In this document: positions 35,677-47,229 of the stretch, piece by piece
Position numbering within the stretch: the stretch's first letter is position 1
How the letters are laid out: each line of letters begins with the position of its first letter
Source of the DNA: Cocos nucifera
Lineage: Eukaryota; Streptophyta; Magnoliopsida; Arecales; Arecaceae
Direction of reading: 5' to 3'
DNA length: 64,000 nt
Assembly: GCA_006176705.1 (NCBI GenBank)
Contig: QRFJ01004244.1
Span: 124,001 to 188,000 of the forward strand
Program-made: the position numbers and the translations under genes
The notes under the pieces: model-generated
The model's database searches: none
Seen by the model: the letters and a program-made list of their open reading frames with translations, nothing else
What the model was told of the DNA's origin: nothing

Positions 35677-36872
35677 TCGTATTTTAGTTGCTTTGAGTTT
35701 AAAAATAATAATAATAAAAATTAAAAAAAAATATTTTATTTTTATTGCAAAATTTACTACTATTTATTTTTTAAAATTTTTATCTTATATTACCTTTCAT
35801 ATATGATAGATTTACTGCTTTCTAGCAAGATTACTTTGAAAATTTTTTTTGCTCCCTATAGCCTACTGATTTACTACTTTTATAACTTATAATAATTTAC
35901 TTTTTGGAAAGTATATTTGATTTCTTGCCTTATTTATAAGTTACCTAGTTATCTTTTAATCTTAAGATAATTTAATTTTCATTTAGTTAGATTTTTAAAA
36001 TTGTCAAATCTAATTAACTAATTTAAAATTTTTCTCTTATTCCTTCTTGCTTAAAAATAGCATAACATAAAAAGAAAAAAAAAGAACATCACATAATACT
36101 TAACTAAAATAGAGGAACTAATTAAAACTTAAAAACTTCTTACTTGTATTGGACATCCTTTCTTTTTGCATTGCATAGTTCCATAAAACATCTTAAGAGC
36201 ATAACCCATAAATACCATAAGGTGGAAATTTCATCACCCTTCCTTGACCCATAAACCACCATCCTACATTTGCATTGACTAAAGTCTTTTAAATTAAAAT
36301 TAATTAAATATTGGCCCTAGGAATTTCGAGCTCAATAGGAACAAAAGCCCTAGAGTTGGATCGGATTTGGATTGGTTAATTGCTCGGTGTCTAAGGTAAG
36401 TAATTTAAGATGGTAGTTTTCAATTAGTTCCATTATCTGACTTAGCCAACTCAATTGGTATCTAAGAAAAGCAACAAGTAGTGAACCTCCCACATCTTGC
36501 ACTTATCTGACCGAATCGGTTAGTCAATCTTGGACTTAGAGTGCTCAGAGGTAGTCTTGAAAGTTAGGAGTTATCTAGATCTAGGTTAACCCTAGGGGAG
36601 AGAGTCCATACTTATTTGACTTAATTACAATTTAATATCAAACTCTAATTAAATTCTCTTTTTTCTCTTCTTAGCTTCAAGACTCCTTTAGTTCTCTTCT
36701 TTAGAACTCTTTTCTCTCTTTCTTCCCTTCTTCTCTTTAAAAAAAAAAATACCTCAAAGATTTGTTCTGAATTATAACTATAAGGGTGTATGCTTGATCG
36801 AAGATCATTATAATCAGAAATTCAACCTTTAGATCCTGAAATAGAATAAACCATTAGAGCTATCCGAGCTAG
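35677..36872 (+). other. Gypsy-2 untranslated leader
   Basis: About 1.2 kb, AT-rich, with T-rich and A-rich runs and no supported gene, between the primer site and gag. Confidence 0.55.
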
Positions 36873-37049
36873 AATCATGGACTGCAATGACGAGACTGAT
36901 CCACCATGCTAATTGAGGAAGTACTTCACTCCATCATATACCTACTCCTCGTGTATCCAAGTACCTCCTATAGAAGCAACTCAATATGAGATTAAGTCCA
37001 GCATCATTCGAATATTACCATCTTTCTATAGACTTAGCAATGAGAATCC
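36873..37049 (+). pseudogene. Gypsy-2 gag, N-terminal part
   Basis: The frame opening at 36913 reads MRKYFTPSYTYSSCIQVPPI, then EATQYEIKSSIIRIL and SFYRLSNENP. This matches the N-terminal region of Athila-type gag (LRDYxxP...PPIxAxxFEIKxxxI). It is cut exactly after ENP by CACTA-B at 37050. The protein resumes at 47708 with PYKHLDEFLEI. A TAG (36910-36912) precedes the first ATG, so the true start is uncertain. Gag would form the particle that packages element RNA. Confidence 0.75.
37047..37049. repeat. Target-site duplication of CACTA-B (TCC, left copy)
   Basis: TCC precedes the CACTACAAC terminus and recurs at 47708-47710 after GTAGTG. Removing one copy and the element restores gag (NENP-YKHL) in frame. 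Confidence 0.9.
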
Positions 37050-37059
37050 CACTACAACA

Positions 37060-37880
37060 AAAGAGATTTTTAGCGATGTAAATATTTATGATGAAATAAT
37101 TTATACTACAAATATGATTATTAGCGACGAAAAAATATTTTTATCATAAAAAAATTATTAGCGACGAAAAATTTTTTTCGTTGCTAATAATTTATTATTT
37201 ATGATGAAAATTTCTTTTCTATTGCAAATAATAATTATCACTGACAAAAAATTTTTATAATTAATAAATAATCTTTAATATTTTTTTCTTAAAAAAAGGT
37301 TAGATTATTAGCGATAAAAATTTTTCATCACTAATAATCAATTATTTACGATAGAAAAGATAGTTGCATCGCAAATAATTGATTATTAGTGATGAAAAAT
37401 TTTTATCACTAATAATCTTTCATTGATAAATATTTTTTAAAAAATTAAATGATAGATTATTAGTGATGAAAATTTTTTGTTGCTAATAATCAATTATTTG
37501 TGATAGAAAAGATAGTTGTGTTGCAAATAATTGATTATTAGCAGCAAAAAATTTCTACCACTAATAATATTTTATTAATAAATATTTTTTAAAAAATTAA
37601 ATGATAGATTATTAGCAATAAAAATTTTTCATCGCTAATAATCAATTATTTACGATGCAACTATCTTTTCCATCATAAATAATTGATTATTAATGATGGA
37701 AAATATCCATCACTAATAAACTATCTTTAATAATTTTTTTAAAAAAATAAAATGGTAGATTATTAGTGATAAAAATTTTTCATCGCTAATAATCAATTAT
37801 TTATGAAGTAAATTCTATTTACATCATAAATAATGATATTAATGGTGGAAAATTTCCATCGCTAATATTCCATTGCAAAT
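37060..37880. repeat. CACTA-B 5' subterminal array
   Basis: Many copies of TTATTAGCGATGAAAA and its inverse TTTTCATCGCTAATAA, alternating with ATTATTTACGATG-type variants. Each pair can form a hairpin. The motif differs completely from the AGCGGTT motif of CACTA-A and C. The same motif returns at 39200-39475 and 47230-47700. Confidence 0.85.
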
Positions 37881-37899
37881 AAGTCGATCAAAGTTTTAA

Positions 37900-39195
37900 A
37901 TTAAAAAGAATTGTGAACTCATTTAAAAATAAAAAATCAAAAAAATATGGCATGCAGGATCGATGCAATGGGGTCAAGGAGTCCAACCACATCCACTGTT
38001 AGCTCGTCTGCAAGCAAAATAAGTATATTTTTTATAATTTTTTAAAAATTAGTATTCCTTTTAAAAAATTTTATTTTTCTTTGAATATTATATAATTTTA
38101 TAATTTAAATTTTATCTTCATCATTCATTATTTAAGTAGTTATCGTGCAAGTACCGTTACAAAATATCACCTCGATCTGGTAGCTCTAGCTATGCAGATC
38201 GATAAAATTTGATTTCAACGGTCATAAGTGATCATATGATGATCTGATAGATAGAAATAATCGATGGGATCAGAAACTTACAATGATGATTTCTTTGATA
38301 TTTTTAGAATGCTATCAAAATTTTACTTCAATCAGATATAATTATGATAGTCAATTTAGCATGGAACTATTTGGACCGTTAATTAAAACATAAGTGACCA
38401 AGACGCCAAACGACGTCCGATTATAAAATAATTTATTGACAAATGATCTTTGCTGATATTTAAATTATTTATATGGTGGTGATCGTAAAACCTAAATTTT
38501 ATGTATATGAATCATCCATGTTACGTACATTTTACAATAGTATAAGTATAATTACTTAGAAACCTTAAGAATGCATATCAAGAGACGTGTAGTTTTAGAT
38601 AGTTTATATACATATGGTTTGCATTTTACGATCACCATCATAAAAATGATTAAACTATTAGCAAAGATCATTTATCTTAAAAAATAATCTAATAATCACA
38701 TGTCAGTTAGCATTTTAATCACTCATTTTTTATTTAACGGTTCAAATCATCATCCCATGCTAAATTGACTATTATAATTATATTTGATTGAAGTGAAATT
38801 TTGCTAGTGTGCTAAAAATATCATAGAGATTATCAGTGCAAATTTTCAAACTGATCGATGATTTCTATCTATCAGATCATCATGCGATCATTCATGATCG
38901 TTGAAATTATTTTTTGTTAATCTACATATCTAGTGCAATCTGATCGAAGAGATATTTTGTAATGATACTTTCACGATAATTATTTAAATAATGAACGATG
39001 AAGATGGACATTAAAATTCAAAATCGCATGTAATATTAAATTTTAAAATGATACTAATTCTTCCTAAATAGAAAAAATTAATTTGCTTGCAGGGTATTTA
39101 ATAGTGAATGCGCTTATACCCATAACCCCATCGCATTAGTAAAATATGGCATTTTTTTTCTTTTTATGGTTTTCAAAATAGTCCATAATTTCTTT
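37900..39195. repeat. Large near-palindrome of CACTA-B
   Basis: Inverted arms of about 600 bp enclose a loop of about 100 bp (near 38515-38615). CTGCAAGCAAA near 38010 mirrors TTTGCTTGCAG near 39083. GATGCAATGGGG near 37963 mirrors CCCCATCGCATT near 39126. The middle of each arm is homologous to the CACTA-A and C palindromes (GATCTGATAGAT, CGACGTCCGATTAT). The outer ~120 bp of the arms is unique to B. Confidence 0.8.
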
Positions 39196-39199
39196 TTTT

Positions 39200-39475
39200 A
39201 AAAAAATAATTTACATATGATGAATAATTATTTCCATCATAAATAATGAACTATTAGCGATGAAATATTATTTTTATCATAAATAATTTATTTTATTATT
39301 TTTTGGAGAGGGAGAAAAATTTTAGTAAAATATTTGGTGGGAATTATCAGCGATAAAATTATTTACGATGATAAATTTCATCGCAAATAATTAATATTAA
39401 TGATGAATAATTTATTTTCAATGTAAATAATATTTTTAGCGATAAAAGTTTTGTCGCCAATAATTTCATCGCTAA
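39200..39475. repeat. CACTA-B second subterminal-type array
   Basis: Units of TTAGCGATGAAAT / ATTTCATCGCTAATAA follow the palindrome and stop just before the leader (AACCTTTAAATATCCC). Confidence 0.75.
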
Positions 39476-40269
39476 TAACCTTTAAATATCCCAACCCACT
39501 CCCACAAAATCTACTTCGGCTCGTCTCCCTCTCTCTCCCCTCGATCGCTCTCTCCCCCTCCTCTCGAGCTTCCACCGGCTAGCAACCGCCTTTCCCATTT
39601 CTGTCGCCACCGTTGTTGCCACCATTGATGCCGCCATTGCCGCCGCCGTTGTCCTCGCCGTTGTTCATTTTTGATCAATCGATCGTCGGCGAAGGTAAAT
39701 ACTTGCCGGCCATGGATTAGATTTTATTTTTTTAATTATTCTTTTGGTCTGGGGGCCGGTGACGTGCATGTTGCCGTGCGGTGGCCGATGGCGGATATGG
39801 GCCGTGGATGGTGGGTGGCTGCTGCCGTGCATGGTGGTTGATAGCCCTGGTGGAGGCCATTGGTAGTGGAAGGCGGAGGGCCGACACTGCAGGGGCTGTA
39901 GGGCCGCCAGGGTGGGGTACCGGAGGGGCCGCGACGGTCGGATGGGGGGTGGTTGGGGGTGCATGGGGCATGGAGGGGCGCGTGACGGTTGGTATTTATC
40001 TCGGGTGGGGCTGCCATGGGGGTGGTGGGTGGTGGAGGAGAGCTGCAGGGTGTTGGGGGACCGCGATGATGGGTACATGGCGGCATAGGGGCTAGGGGCA
40101 GGGCGGGGGCCACGATGGTTGGGTGGGGGCTAGATGAGGGTGCATGAGGTATGGAGGGGCGGCGGTGATGGCTCGGCTAGTGTAAAGCCGCGGGTGGTGG
40201 GCAGAGGAGGGGCGGCGTAGGGGCTGGGGTGTCGGGGGGCCGCGATGGGGTGGGGTGCGGCATTTAGGG
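39476..40269 (+). other. GC-rich leader of CACTA-B
   Basis: CCTCCCTCTCTCTCCCC-type DNA is followed by GCC-trinucleotide-rich sequence (39600-39660) and a likely splice donor (GAAG|GTAAAT near 39692). Very G-rich repeats (GGTGGGGG, GGGGCGGCG) follow. Open frames on both strands (39665-40113 minus, 39781-40095 plus) are compositional. I see no gene. Confidence 0.55.
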
Positions 40270-40439
40270 TACTATTGGAGATAAATCCCGCTCCCACCGA
40301 AGTCCAGTCTGATGCTTAGCCTAATGCAACTGGTAATTCTAGAGGAGCTTCGATCAAAAATTCTTCCTTCAGCTATCGAACCCCTCAAACGGCCGAACTC
40401 ATTCAGTAGCCAAACTCATCTAGCGGTCGAACCCCAGCC

Positions 40440-42745
40440 AAACTTCTTTCGGATTTTTCCTTCATTCGGACTCCTTCAGAAGTCAAACTCCTTCCAAATT
40501 TTTCCTTCAGTCGGACTCCTCCAGGAGCCAAACTCTTTTCAGACTTCTTCTTCAGTCCAGTGCCTCTAGGAGCCGAACTCCTTTTGGACTTCTCCTTCAG
40601 TCGTTACAGGAGCCGAACTCCTTTCAGATTTCTCCTTCAGTCGGATTTCTATAGGAGCCGAATTCCTTTCGAATTTCTCCTTTAGTCTAGTGCTTTCAGG
40701 AGTCAAACTTCTTCCAGATTTTTTCTTCAATTGGACTCTTTCAGGAGCCGAACTCTTTTCGAATTTTTCCTTAAGTCAGATTTCTACAGGAGCCGAACTC
40801 CTAAATTTTTCTTTCAGTTTAGTGCCTCTAGGAGTCGAATTTCTTCCAGACTTCTCCTTCAGTCGAACTCCTCCAGGAGCCAAACTCCTTCTAGATTTCT
40901 TCTTCAGTCCAGTGCCTCTAGGAGCCAAACTCCTTTCAAACTTCTTCTTCAGTCGGATTCCTCCAGGAGCCAAACTCCTTCCGAACTTCTCCTTCAGTCG
41001 GACTCCTTCAGAAGCCGAACTCCTTCTAAATTTTTTTCTTCAGTCCAGTGCCTCCAGGAGCTGAACTCCTTTGAAATTTCTCCTTCAGTCCAGTGCCTTC
41101 AGGAGCCAAACTCCTTCCTGACTTCTCATTCAATCAGACTCCTTCAAGAACCGAACCCCATTCGAACTCCTTTTAGACTTCTCCTTCAGTTGGATTCCTC
41201 CAGGAGCCAAACTTCTTCTGAATTTCTTCTTCAATCAGATTTCTATAGGAGCCGAACTCCTTTCAAATTTCTTCTTCAGTTAGACTCCTCTAGGAGCCGA
41301 ACTCCTTTCGAACTTCTCCTTCAGTTGGATTTCTCCAGTGGATTACTTTTAGATTTCAGCTAGTATTCCTTTCGGATGATCTTTTCTAGCCGTATTTTCT
41401 TAGGAGTCTGAACTTCTCTAAAATTGATGTATGTCAAAACTCTTCATTGAAAATTCTCCCTTCAATGGTCAAACCCTAGCCGAACTCCTTTCAGACTTCA
41501 ATCAAATTTCTTCTAAATTACTTCTTCATCAGTCGGGCCCCTCCAGTGGTTGAACTTCTTTCGGACCTCTCCTTCAGTCGTATTTTTACAAGAGCCAAAC
41601 TTTTTTTGAATTTTTTCTTCAATCAAATTTCTACAGAAGCCAAACTCCTTCCGAACTTCTCCTTCAGTCAAGTTCCTCCAGAAGCTAAACTCCTTCCAAA
41701 TTTTTTCTTCAATCGGATTTCTATAGGAGTCGAACTTCTTTCGAACTTCTTCTTCAATCAAGTTCCTTCAGGAGCCGAACTTCTTCTGGATCTCTCCTTT
41801 AGTTGGATACCTCTAGGAGTCGAACTTCTTCCGAATTTCTCCTTCAGTCGAATTCCTCTAGAAGCTAAATTCATTTCGGACTTCTCCTTCAATCGGATTT
41901 CTATAGGAGCCGAACTCCTTCCTAATCTCTCCTTCAGTCAAGTTTCTCTAGGAGCCAAACTTCTTTCGAACTCCTCCTTTAGTCGAATTTCTACAGGAGC
42001 TGAACTCCTTTCGAATTTTTTCTTCAGTCAAGTTCCTCCAGAAGTTGAACTCCTTCCGAATCTCTCCGTCGGATACCTTCAAGAGCCGAACTTCTTCCAC
42101 ACTCCTCCTTCAGTCGGATTTTTATAGGAGCCAAATTTTTTTTGGATCTCTCCTTCAGTCAAGTTCCTCTAGAAGCTGAACTCCTTCTAGACTCCTCCTT
42201 CAGTCAGATTCCTACAGGAGCTAAACTTCTTTTGGACCTCTCCTTCAATCAAGTTCCTCCAGGAGTAGAACTCCTTTCGGATCTCTCCTTCAGTCAGATA
42301 CCTCCAAGAGCCGAACTTCTTTCGGACTCCTCCTTCAATCAAATTTTTACAAGAGCCAAACTCCTTCCGGATATCTTCTTCAATCAAGTTTCTCTAAGAG
42401 CCAAACTCATTTTGGATCTCTCCTTCAATCAGATACGTCCAGGAGCCAAACTCCTTCCAGATCACTCCTTCAGTCAAGTTTCTTCAAGAGCCGAACTTCT
42501 TTCGGATCTCTCCTTCAGTCGGATACCTTCAGAAGCCAAACTCTTTCCGAATTTCTTCTTCAATCGATTAACTCCAAGAGTCAAACTCTTTTTAGACTTC
42601 TCCTTCAGTCAGATTTCTTCAGGAGCTAAACTCCTTTCGAATCCCTTCAGAAGCCAAACTTCTTTCGAACTTCTCCTTCGATCGAACTTCTCCACCAGTC
42701 GGACTCCTCTTGAACTTCTCCATCAGTCGAACTCCATCTGAATTT
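40440..42745 (+). repeat. 45-bp minisatellite, about 45 copies in two blocks
   Basis: The unit is about CTCCTTCAGTCGGA followed by CTCCTCCAGGAGCCGAACTC and CTTTCGGACTT. The length is 45 bp, or 15 codons. Blocks 40440-41340 and 41490-42745 are each followed by the same spacer (GTGGATTAxTTTxxAxATTT, AGCTAGTATTCCT; 41338-41470 and 42751-42870). The array is thus a two-copy higher-order repeat. Open frames of 124-210 codons exist only because 45 is divisible by three. Confidence 0.9.
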
Positions 42746-43073
42746 CTCTAGTGGATTATTTTCAAATTTTAACTAGTATTCCTCCTAGATGATTTCTTCT
42801 AGATGTGTTTTCTTTAGGAGTTTGAACTGCCCTAGAATTAATGTATGTCATAGTTCTTCACCAACCAATGCCTGCTTCCTCCGAACTTTGATTATTAAAT
42901 CTCAACAAATGACCACTTCATGACAACGAAGACCACTCTCCATAATAAACTCCATGTGGCCCCAAGCGGTCCACTATCGAATGACCACATCACAATAATG
43001 GATACCTCTTTCTGTAACAAACTTCATGTGGTCCCGAGCGATCCACTATCGGATGGTTACGACAAGCTCTGTC

Positions 43074-43081
43074 TATAAAAA
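43074..43081 (+). promoter_or_regulatory. TATA box of the probable solo LTR
   Basis: TATAAAAA in GTCTATAAAAAGGAACC, followed at a promoter-like distance by CTCTAAGCTCTCTTCTTC. Confidence 0.6.
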
Positions 43082-43319
43082 GGAACCCTCTAGATATATT
43101 TTCTCTAAGCTCTCTTCTTCTTTCCAAAACTCTGCTGAATTCTTACTTGAGCACTCCATTTCTGTTGGCCAGAAGAGCTGACTTGATCATCGAAGGATTC
43201 TGCTAGAGCCACCACCATCGACTCTGGATGGAACTTTATTTTATAAATCTCCGACGGCGACCTCATCTTTCTCGAGTCCAGCTCGATCCGATGTCAATCA
43301 GATTCTACACCAATAGCTA

Positions 43320-43830
43320 CTAATAATAATAATAATAGTAATAAAATAATAATAATATTATTATTAGTAATAATAATAGTAGTAGTAGTAATTAATAAAA
43401 ATAATAATAATAATAGTATTAGTAAGAATAATAATAGTATTAGTATTAATAATTAATAAAAATACTAATATTAATAATATTAAAATAAAAAATAGTAATA
43501 ATAAGAATAATAATAAAATAATAATAATAATAGTAATATTAATAATAATAAAATAAAAATTAGTAATAATAATAATAGTAATAATAAGAGCCATAATAAT
43601 AATAATATTAATAGTAAGAATAATAATAATAGGTATAGAATAATTAATAAAAAATAGTAATATTAATAATATTAAAATAAAAAATAGTAGTAGTAATAAT
43701 AATAGTAATAATATTAATATTAATATTAATAATAAGAATAATAATAGTAGTAGTAATAATAAAAATTATAATATTAATAATATTAAAATAAAAAATAGTA
43801 ATAATAATAATTTTAATAATAATATTAAAT
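43320..43830. repeat. Imperfect AAT/ATT trinucleotide repeat, about 500 bp
   Basis: TAATAATAAT runs interrupted by AGT, AAA and ATT variants start right at the end of the probable solo LTR. The minus frame at 43364-43594 (Ile/Thr/Tyr-rich) is a by-product. Confidence 0.9.
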
Positions 43831-44635
43831 TTTAAGATAAAATGATAAAATAATTAAAAATTAGATATTTTTAATAATTAATATAGTTAGTTTTTTAATT
43901 ATATTTTTATGCTTTTACTTATTATAGTTTAATTTTATTATTTATTTAGTTTATGTATTCCATGTTGATGATGATTTATTATTTTAATTTTAATTAATTG
44001 AATGTTTTAATTTCTAATGCATATAAAATATCTAGTCTGGGATCTGAATCGAGTTTTGATCAAGAATATGAGTCATGATCTCGGTTTAGGATTTGGGTCA
44101 TGATCTAGGTTGAATCTCAATTTAGGATCCAGATCGAGTTCTAATTAGAGATATGAGTTGGGATCCTGTCTGAGATTCAGACCATGATTCGGATCGGGTC
44201 TCCATCTCGGATCCTATCTGGTAATTATATTATGCATGCAATCATGTAACCTCAGACTCTTATTCAAGAGTCAGTCATAGGATCCCCAAAATGGACTCTA
44301 TGAACGGCTCTTGGATGCCTCGATTTGGGCAGTTCAAAAATGCATCAATATTTTATTGTTGCCATCATGTTCTATATTCTATTATGTAAAACTCCATCAT
44401 AGTTATCTCATTCATTCTCTGGGTACATATTAGATGTGTTTAAAATATGATCCATCTATATTATATACTTGGAAAACTGTAGGGAGATGCTGCTGTATTT
44501 TTTTTTCGAATATGGAATAAAAAATAAAGCTGTGGCAATAATAAAAGTGATGCATTTTTTAAAGGGATAGGACCATACCTATTAGAAAGAAGTTGGTGGA
44601 GTTAGGATTCATGAATCATTATTCTTTATTGTCAG
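43831..44635 (+). other. Region upstream of the TNPD remnant, with degenerate repeats
   Basis: Between 44040 and 44220 there are diverged repeats of GGATCTGAATCGAGTTxTGAT-type sequence. The rest is unique AT-rich DNA with no recognisable gene. It would hold the 5' untranslated part of the transposase gene. Confidence 0.45.
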
Positions 44636-45345
44636 ATGGATATCGACAAAAGTTGGTTGAACGTTAGGGATATTTTCTTGCCTGAATATCAAAAAGATGT
44701 TCGAGATTTTATTAAATTTGGATGGTGTAAGGCTGATAGTGCCAGTCAGATAAAGTATCCATATAAAAGATGTGTCAATATGGTGTATCATCACATATCA
44801 CTTATTGAGGAGCATCTGCTACATTTTGGTATAGATAAGAAGTATACTCGCTAGATATGGCATGGAAAGGGTGATCCTAATGAAGTTGTGTACAACGATG
44901 ATGATATCGAAGATGATATTGATACTACTAAACTTGTCGAACATGATGGTATAGATTCGCTACTAGATGATTTACATCAAGGTGTTAGCTCAAATATACC
45001 CATGAGTGCTAGTGAATCTCAAGGTAGTTTTGATTATGAATATAATATTAATGAGATAGAAGGAACTTTAGAACAGTTTGCAAAGCTTGTTCAGGATGCA
45101 CGAGAGCCACTCTACCTAAATTATGTGAAGTTCTCCAAGTTAGAGTTTTTGATTAAATTGCTTTATATTAAAACTATAAATCGATGGAGTTAGAAGTCTT
45201 TTGATCAAAATTTAGCATTGATTAAAATAGCTCTTCCTGATGGATCAACACTTTCGAAATCATATATTGAAGCAAAAATGTATATACGGGAATTGAGACT
45301 TGGCTAAATTCTTATACATGCCTGCAAAAATAATTGTATATTAAT
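44636..45345 (+). pseudogene. TNPD-like CACTA transposase, N-terminal fragment
   Basis: One frame runs from the ATG at 44636. MDIDKSWLNVRDIFLPEYQK, DVRDFIKFGWCKADS, YPYKRCVNMVYHH and EEHLLHFGIDKKYTR match the transposase-associated N-terminal domain of plant CACTA TNPD proteins. The conserved KRCxNxxxxxxxxVxxHLxxxG spacing is recognisable. It continues LEQFAKLVQDAREPLYLNYV, KFSKLEFLIKLLYIK and ALIKIALPDG. Stops at 44852 and 45191 replace expected Trp codons, and a TAA at 45305 replaces an expected Tyr. It ends near IHACKNNCIL. The catalytic DDE part is absent. Confidence 0.8.
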
Positions 45346-45372
45346 TAAATGCATACTTTAAGGATTGTAGGT

Positions 45373-47003
45373 ATGGCGCCAGCAGGGATACGACGACATT
45401 CGACTTCCCAGCCTACCCTTGAGCCTTCCTCCATTTCCACTGTTGCACCATTGGAGTCATCGGAGGGCCCTGTATAGGGAGATCTGACTGAGGCAAGTTC
45501 AAGTGATCAGATGGGCCTGAGTGATATTTTAATATTTTTTATATTATAAAATTTAATTTTAATTTATCTATTAGGTTAATAGGTGGCTAATATACTAATA
45601 ATTTATTCATTATTTTTTTAGGCCATTCTATTTCGATTGTGAGGCGAGGGCGAGGTCTGTTGAAGAACCTCATCCTTGAGCATTGGAGATGCGAGCATGA
45701 GGGACAGTGTCTCCGCATCAAGATTTCGCTAGGCTATACCAGACCTATTAGGGGATGGTGTGAGCCGTGGCAAATTAAGCTGGGCAATATTTGCCGCAGC
45801 TATGCCCCGACGATGCTCTTCGATTGGCATCAGGTTATACGACCTCAGAGAAAGATCTTCTATAGCCACTTATAAGTATAATAATATTTATTTAAATATT
45901 TAATTAGCACTGTGTTCTTATAATATTTGTTATAAGCTATTTTTGACATTATTGATTTTGAGTACGATCATGTACAGTGAGCTATAGATGATCATTTATG
46001 CTCGCAATTCAAAGAGTACCGGCATCGCATTCATCATCACTGATATGCTGTAGTGCACGACCAAAGGGTGGAGGTAGCATGATAGCGGCCATATGATAGC
46101 ATTACTATGGAGGACTGGGCTGTCATATGCCACACGTACGAGGATCCGACATATCAGATAACTTCTTCTTATTTAAAATTTAATAATTAAATATTATTTA
46201 TTTTTAAATTTAGTTATTTATTGATTAATTTGAATGTTAACTATGCAGGATCGATGTACCAAGAATGCCATAAATTGGGCAAGACAGATAGTCTCGCATT
46301 GTGGAGGTTCGAGGCCATTCACTCGCCATATGAAGTAGATGGTAAGTAATTTTTATTTATCATATATTAACTCTTTAACTATTTAAAAAAAATTTATTAA
46401 TTATTCTCAAATTATAGAAAGATGTAGAGAGTGGCGAGCTTTTTGATAGGATCGATATCTACCAACGGACACATCAGCAAGGGTCAAGAGGCTGGACGAC
46501 TGGGAGCTAGGAGCTTTATGTAAGTTTTTCTAACTATTTATGTATTTGCATTTTGATTTTCAGTACAAACTTAGAATAGCTATAAATTAAATTTTCAGGA
46601 TCGTATGATAGATATTAGATCCCAGCCTACCCTAGAGGGCTCGACCACACCCACAGATGATGAGATCTATGATCGGATGCTTGGTATGAGACTCTGTTAT
46701 ATTAGGAGACTAGGGTATGGGATCAGAGCTCCTCCATCTTCATGTCCATCTAGGGCTGATATCCATGCTGCCTATGATGTCCGATTGGTAGAGATATAGA
46801 GGCTATTGAGGATCGACAGCGGACTGCTGATTTGAGTGTACGCATCGACAAGCACCACCTATTCCAAACACAGATGATGGAGCGAATGGCACAGATGAAG
46901 TAGATGATACACATGATGAGGTAGCAGCAAATCGATCCAAGCTTTTCTGAGCGCTCTCCTCCTTCGACCTATTCCCTCTCTCCAAATATTATCGATACTT
47001 GAT
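45373..47003 (+). pseudogene. TNPA-like CACTA gene (plant transposase Ptta/En/Spm, PF03004-like), multi-exon
   Basis: The likely start is ATGGCGCCAGCAGG at 45373. Exon-like blocks are separated by short AT-rich introns with GT/AG borders, at about 45373-45530, 45622-45870, 45972-46160, 46248-46340, 46416-46519 and 46598-47003. Readable parts include SLGYTRPIRGW, FKEYRHRIHHHWYAV, MEDWAVICHTYEDPTYQ, NAINWARQIVSHCGGSRPFT and VESGELFDRIDIYQRTHQQG. GWTTGS, MIDIRSQPTLEG, DDEIYDRMLGMR and YIRRLGYGIRAPPSS follow. These match the second gene of plant CACTA elements, a DNA-binding, subterminal-repeat-recognising type protein. Scattered stops make it a pseudogene. Exon limits are estimates. Confidence 0.75.
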
Positions 47004-47229
47004 GGTCGGCTATCTATTTCTGTTATTTTATTTTAAATATTTTATATTTATAAAAAATACTTTTTATAATTATTTTTTTATGTAATGAAAAATAAAATTT
47101 ATTTATGGATGAATGAAATGATGATATTTATTTATGTTTATTTATGGATGAATGAAATGATGACATTTATTTATAAATTTTTTATTTTATTTTTTTAAAA
47201 TTAAAAAATTAATATAAATTTTTTTTTAA
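47004..47229 (+). other. 3' untranslated region of CACTA-B
   Basis: AT-rich DNA with a duplicated TTTATGGATGAATGAAATGA segment (about 47103 and 47141). No gene. Confidence 0.5.

Larger units (their letters stand above)
40275..43317 (+). mobile_element. Probable solo LTR with internal tandem array
   Basis: TTGGAGATAAATCCC at 40275 and CTACACCAATAGC at 43317 are flanked by TACTA direct repeats (40270-40274 and 43318-43322), consistent with a 5-bp duplication. Inside are a long 45-bp minisatellite and a duplicated 80-bp segment (42930-43070, CATGTGGxCCCxAGCGxTCCA). A TATA box is at 43074, followed by CTCTAAGCTCTC and a typical LTR R/U5-like segment. No retroviral genes are present. The termini are not the usual TG/CA, so boundaries and class are tentative. 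Confidence 0.5.

Noticed and set aside
37060..37880. Repeat array considered as a CRISPR-like array
   Set aside because: Units are inverted, variable, without constant-length spacers, and lie at the end of a plant CACTA element.
39665..40113. Overlapping Pro/His-rich and Gly/Trp-rich open frames of 79-137 codons
   Set aside because: They overlap on both strands in GC-rich repeats of the CACTA-B leader and have no conserved motif.
40690..42741. Open frames of 124-210 codons with a 15-residue repeat
   Set aside because: The repeat unit is 45 bp, so all frames stay open by arithmetic. Several frames and both strands are equally open.
43364..43594. 76-codon Ile/Thr/Tyr-rich minus-strand frame
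   Set aside because: It is translation of the AAT trinucleotide repeat.
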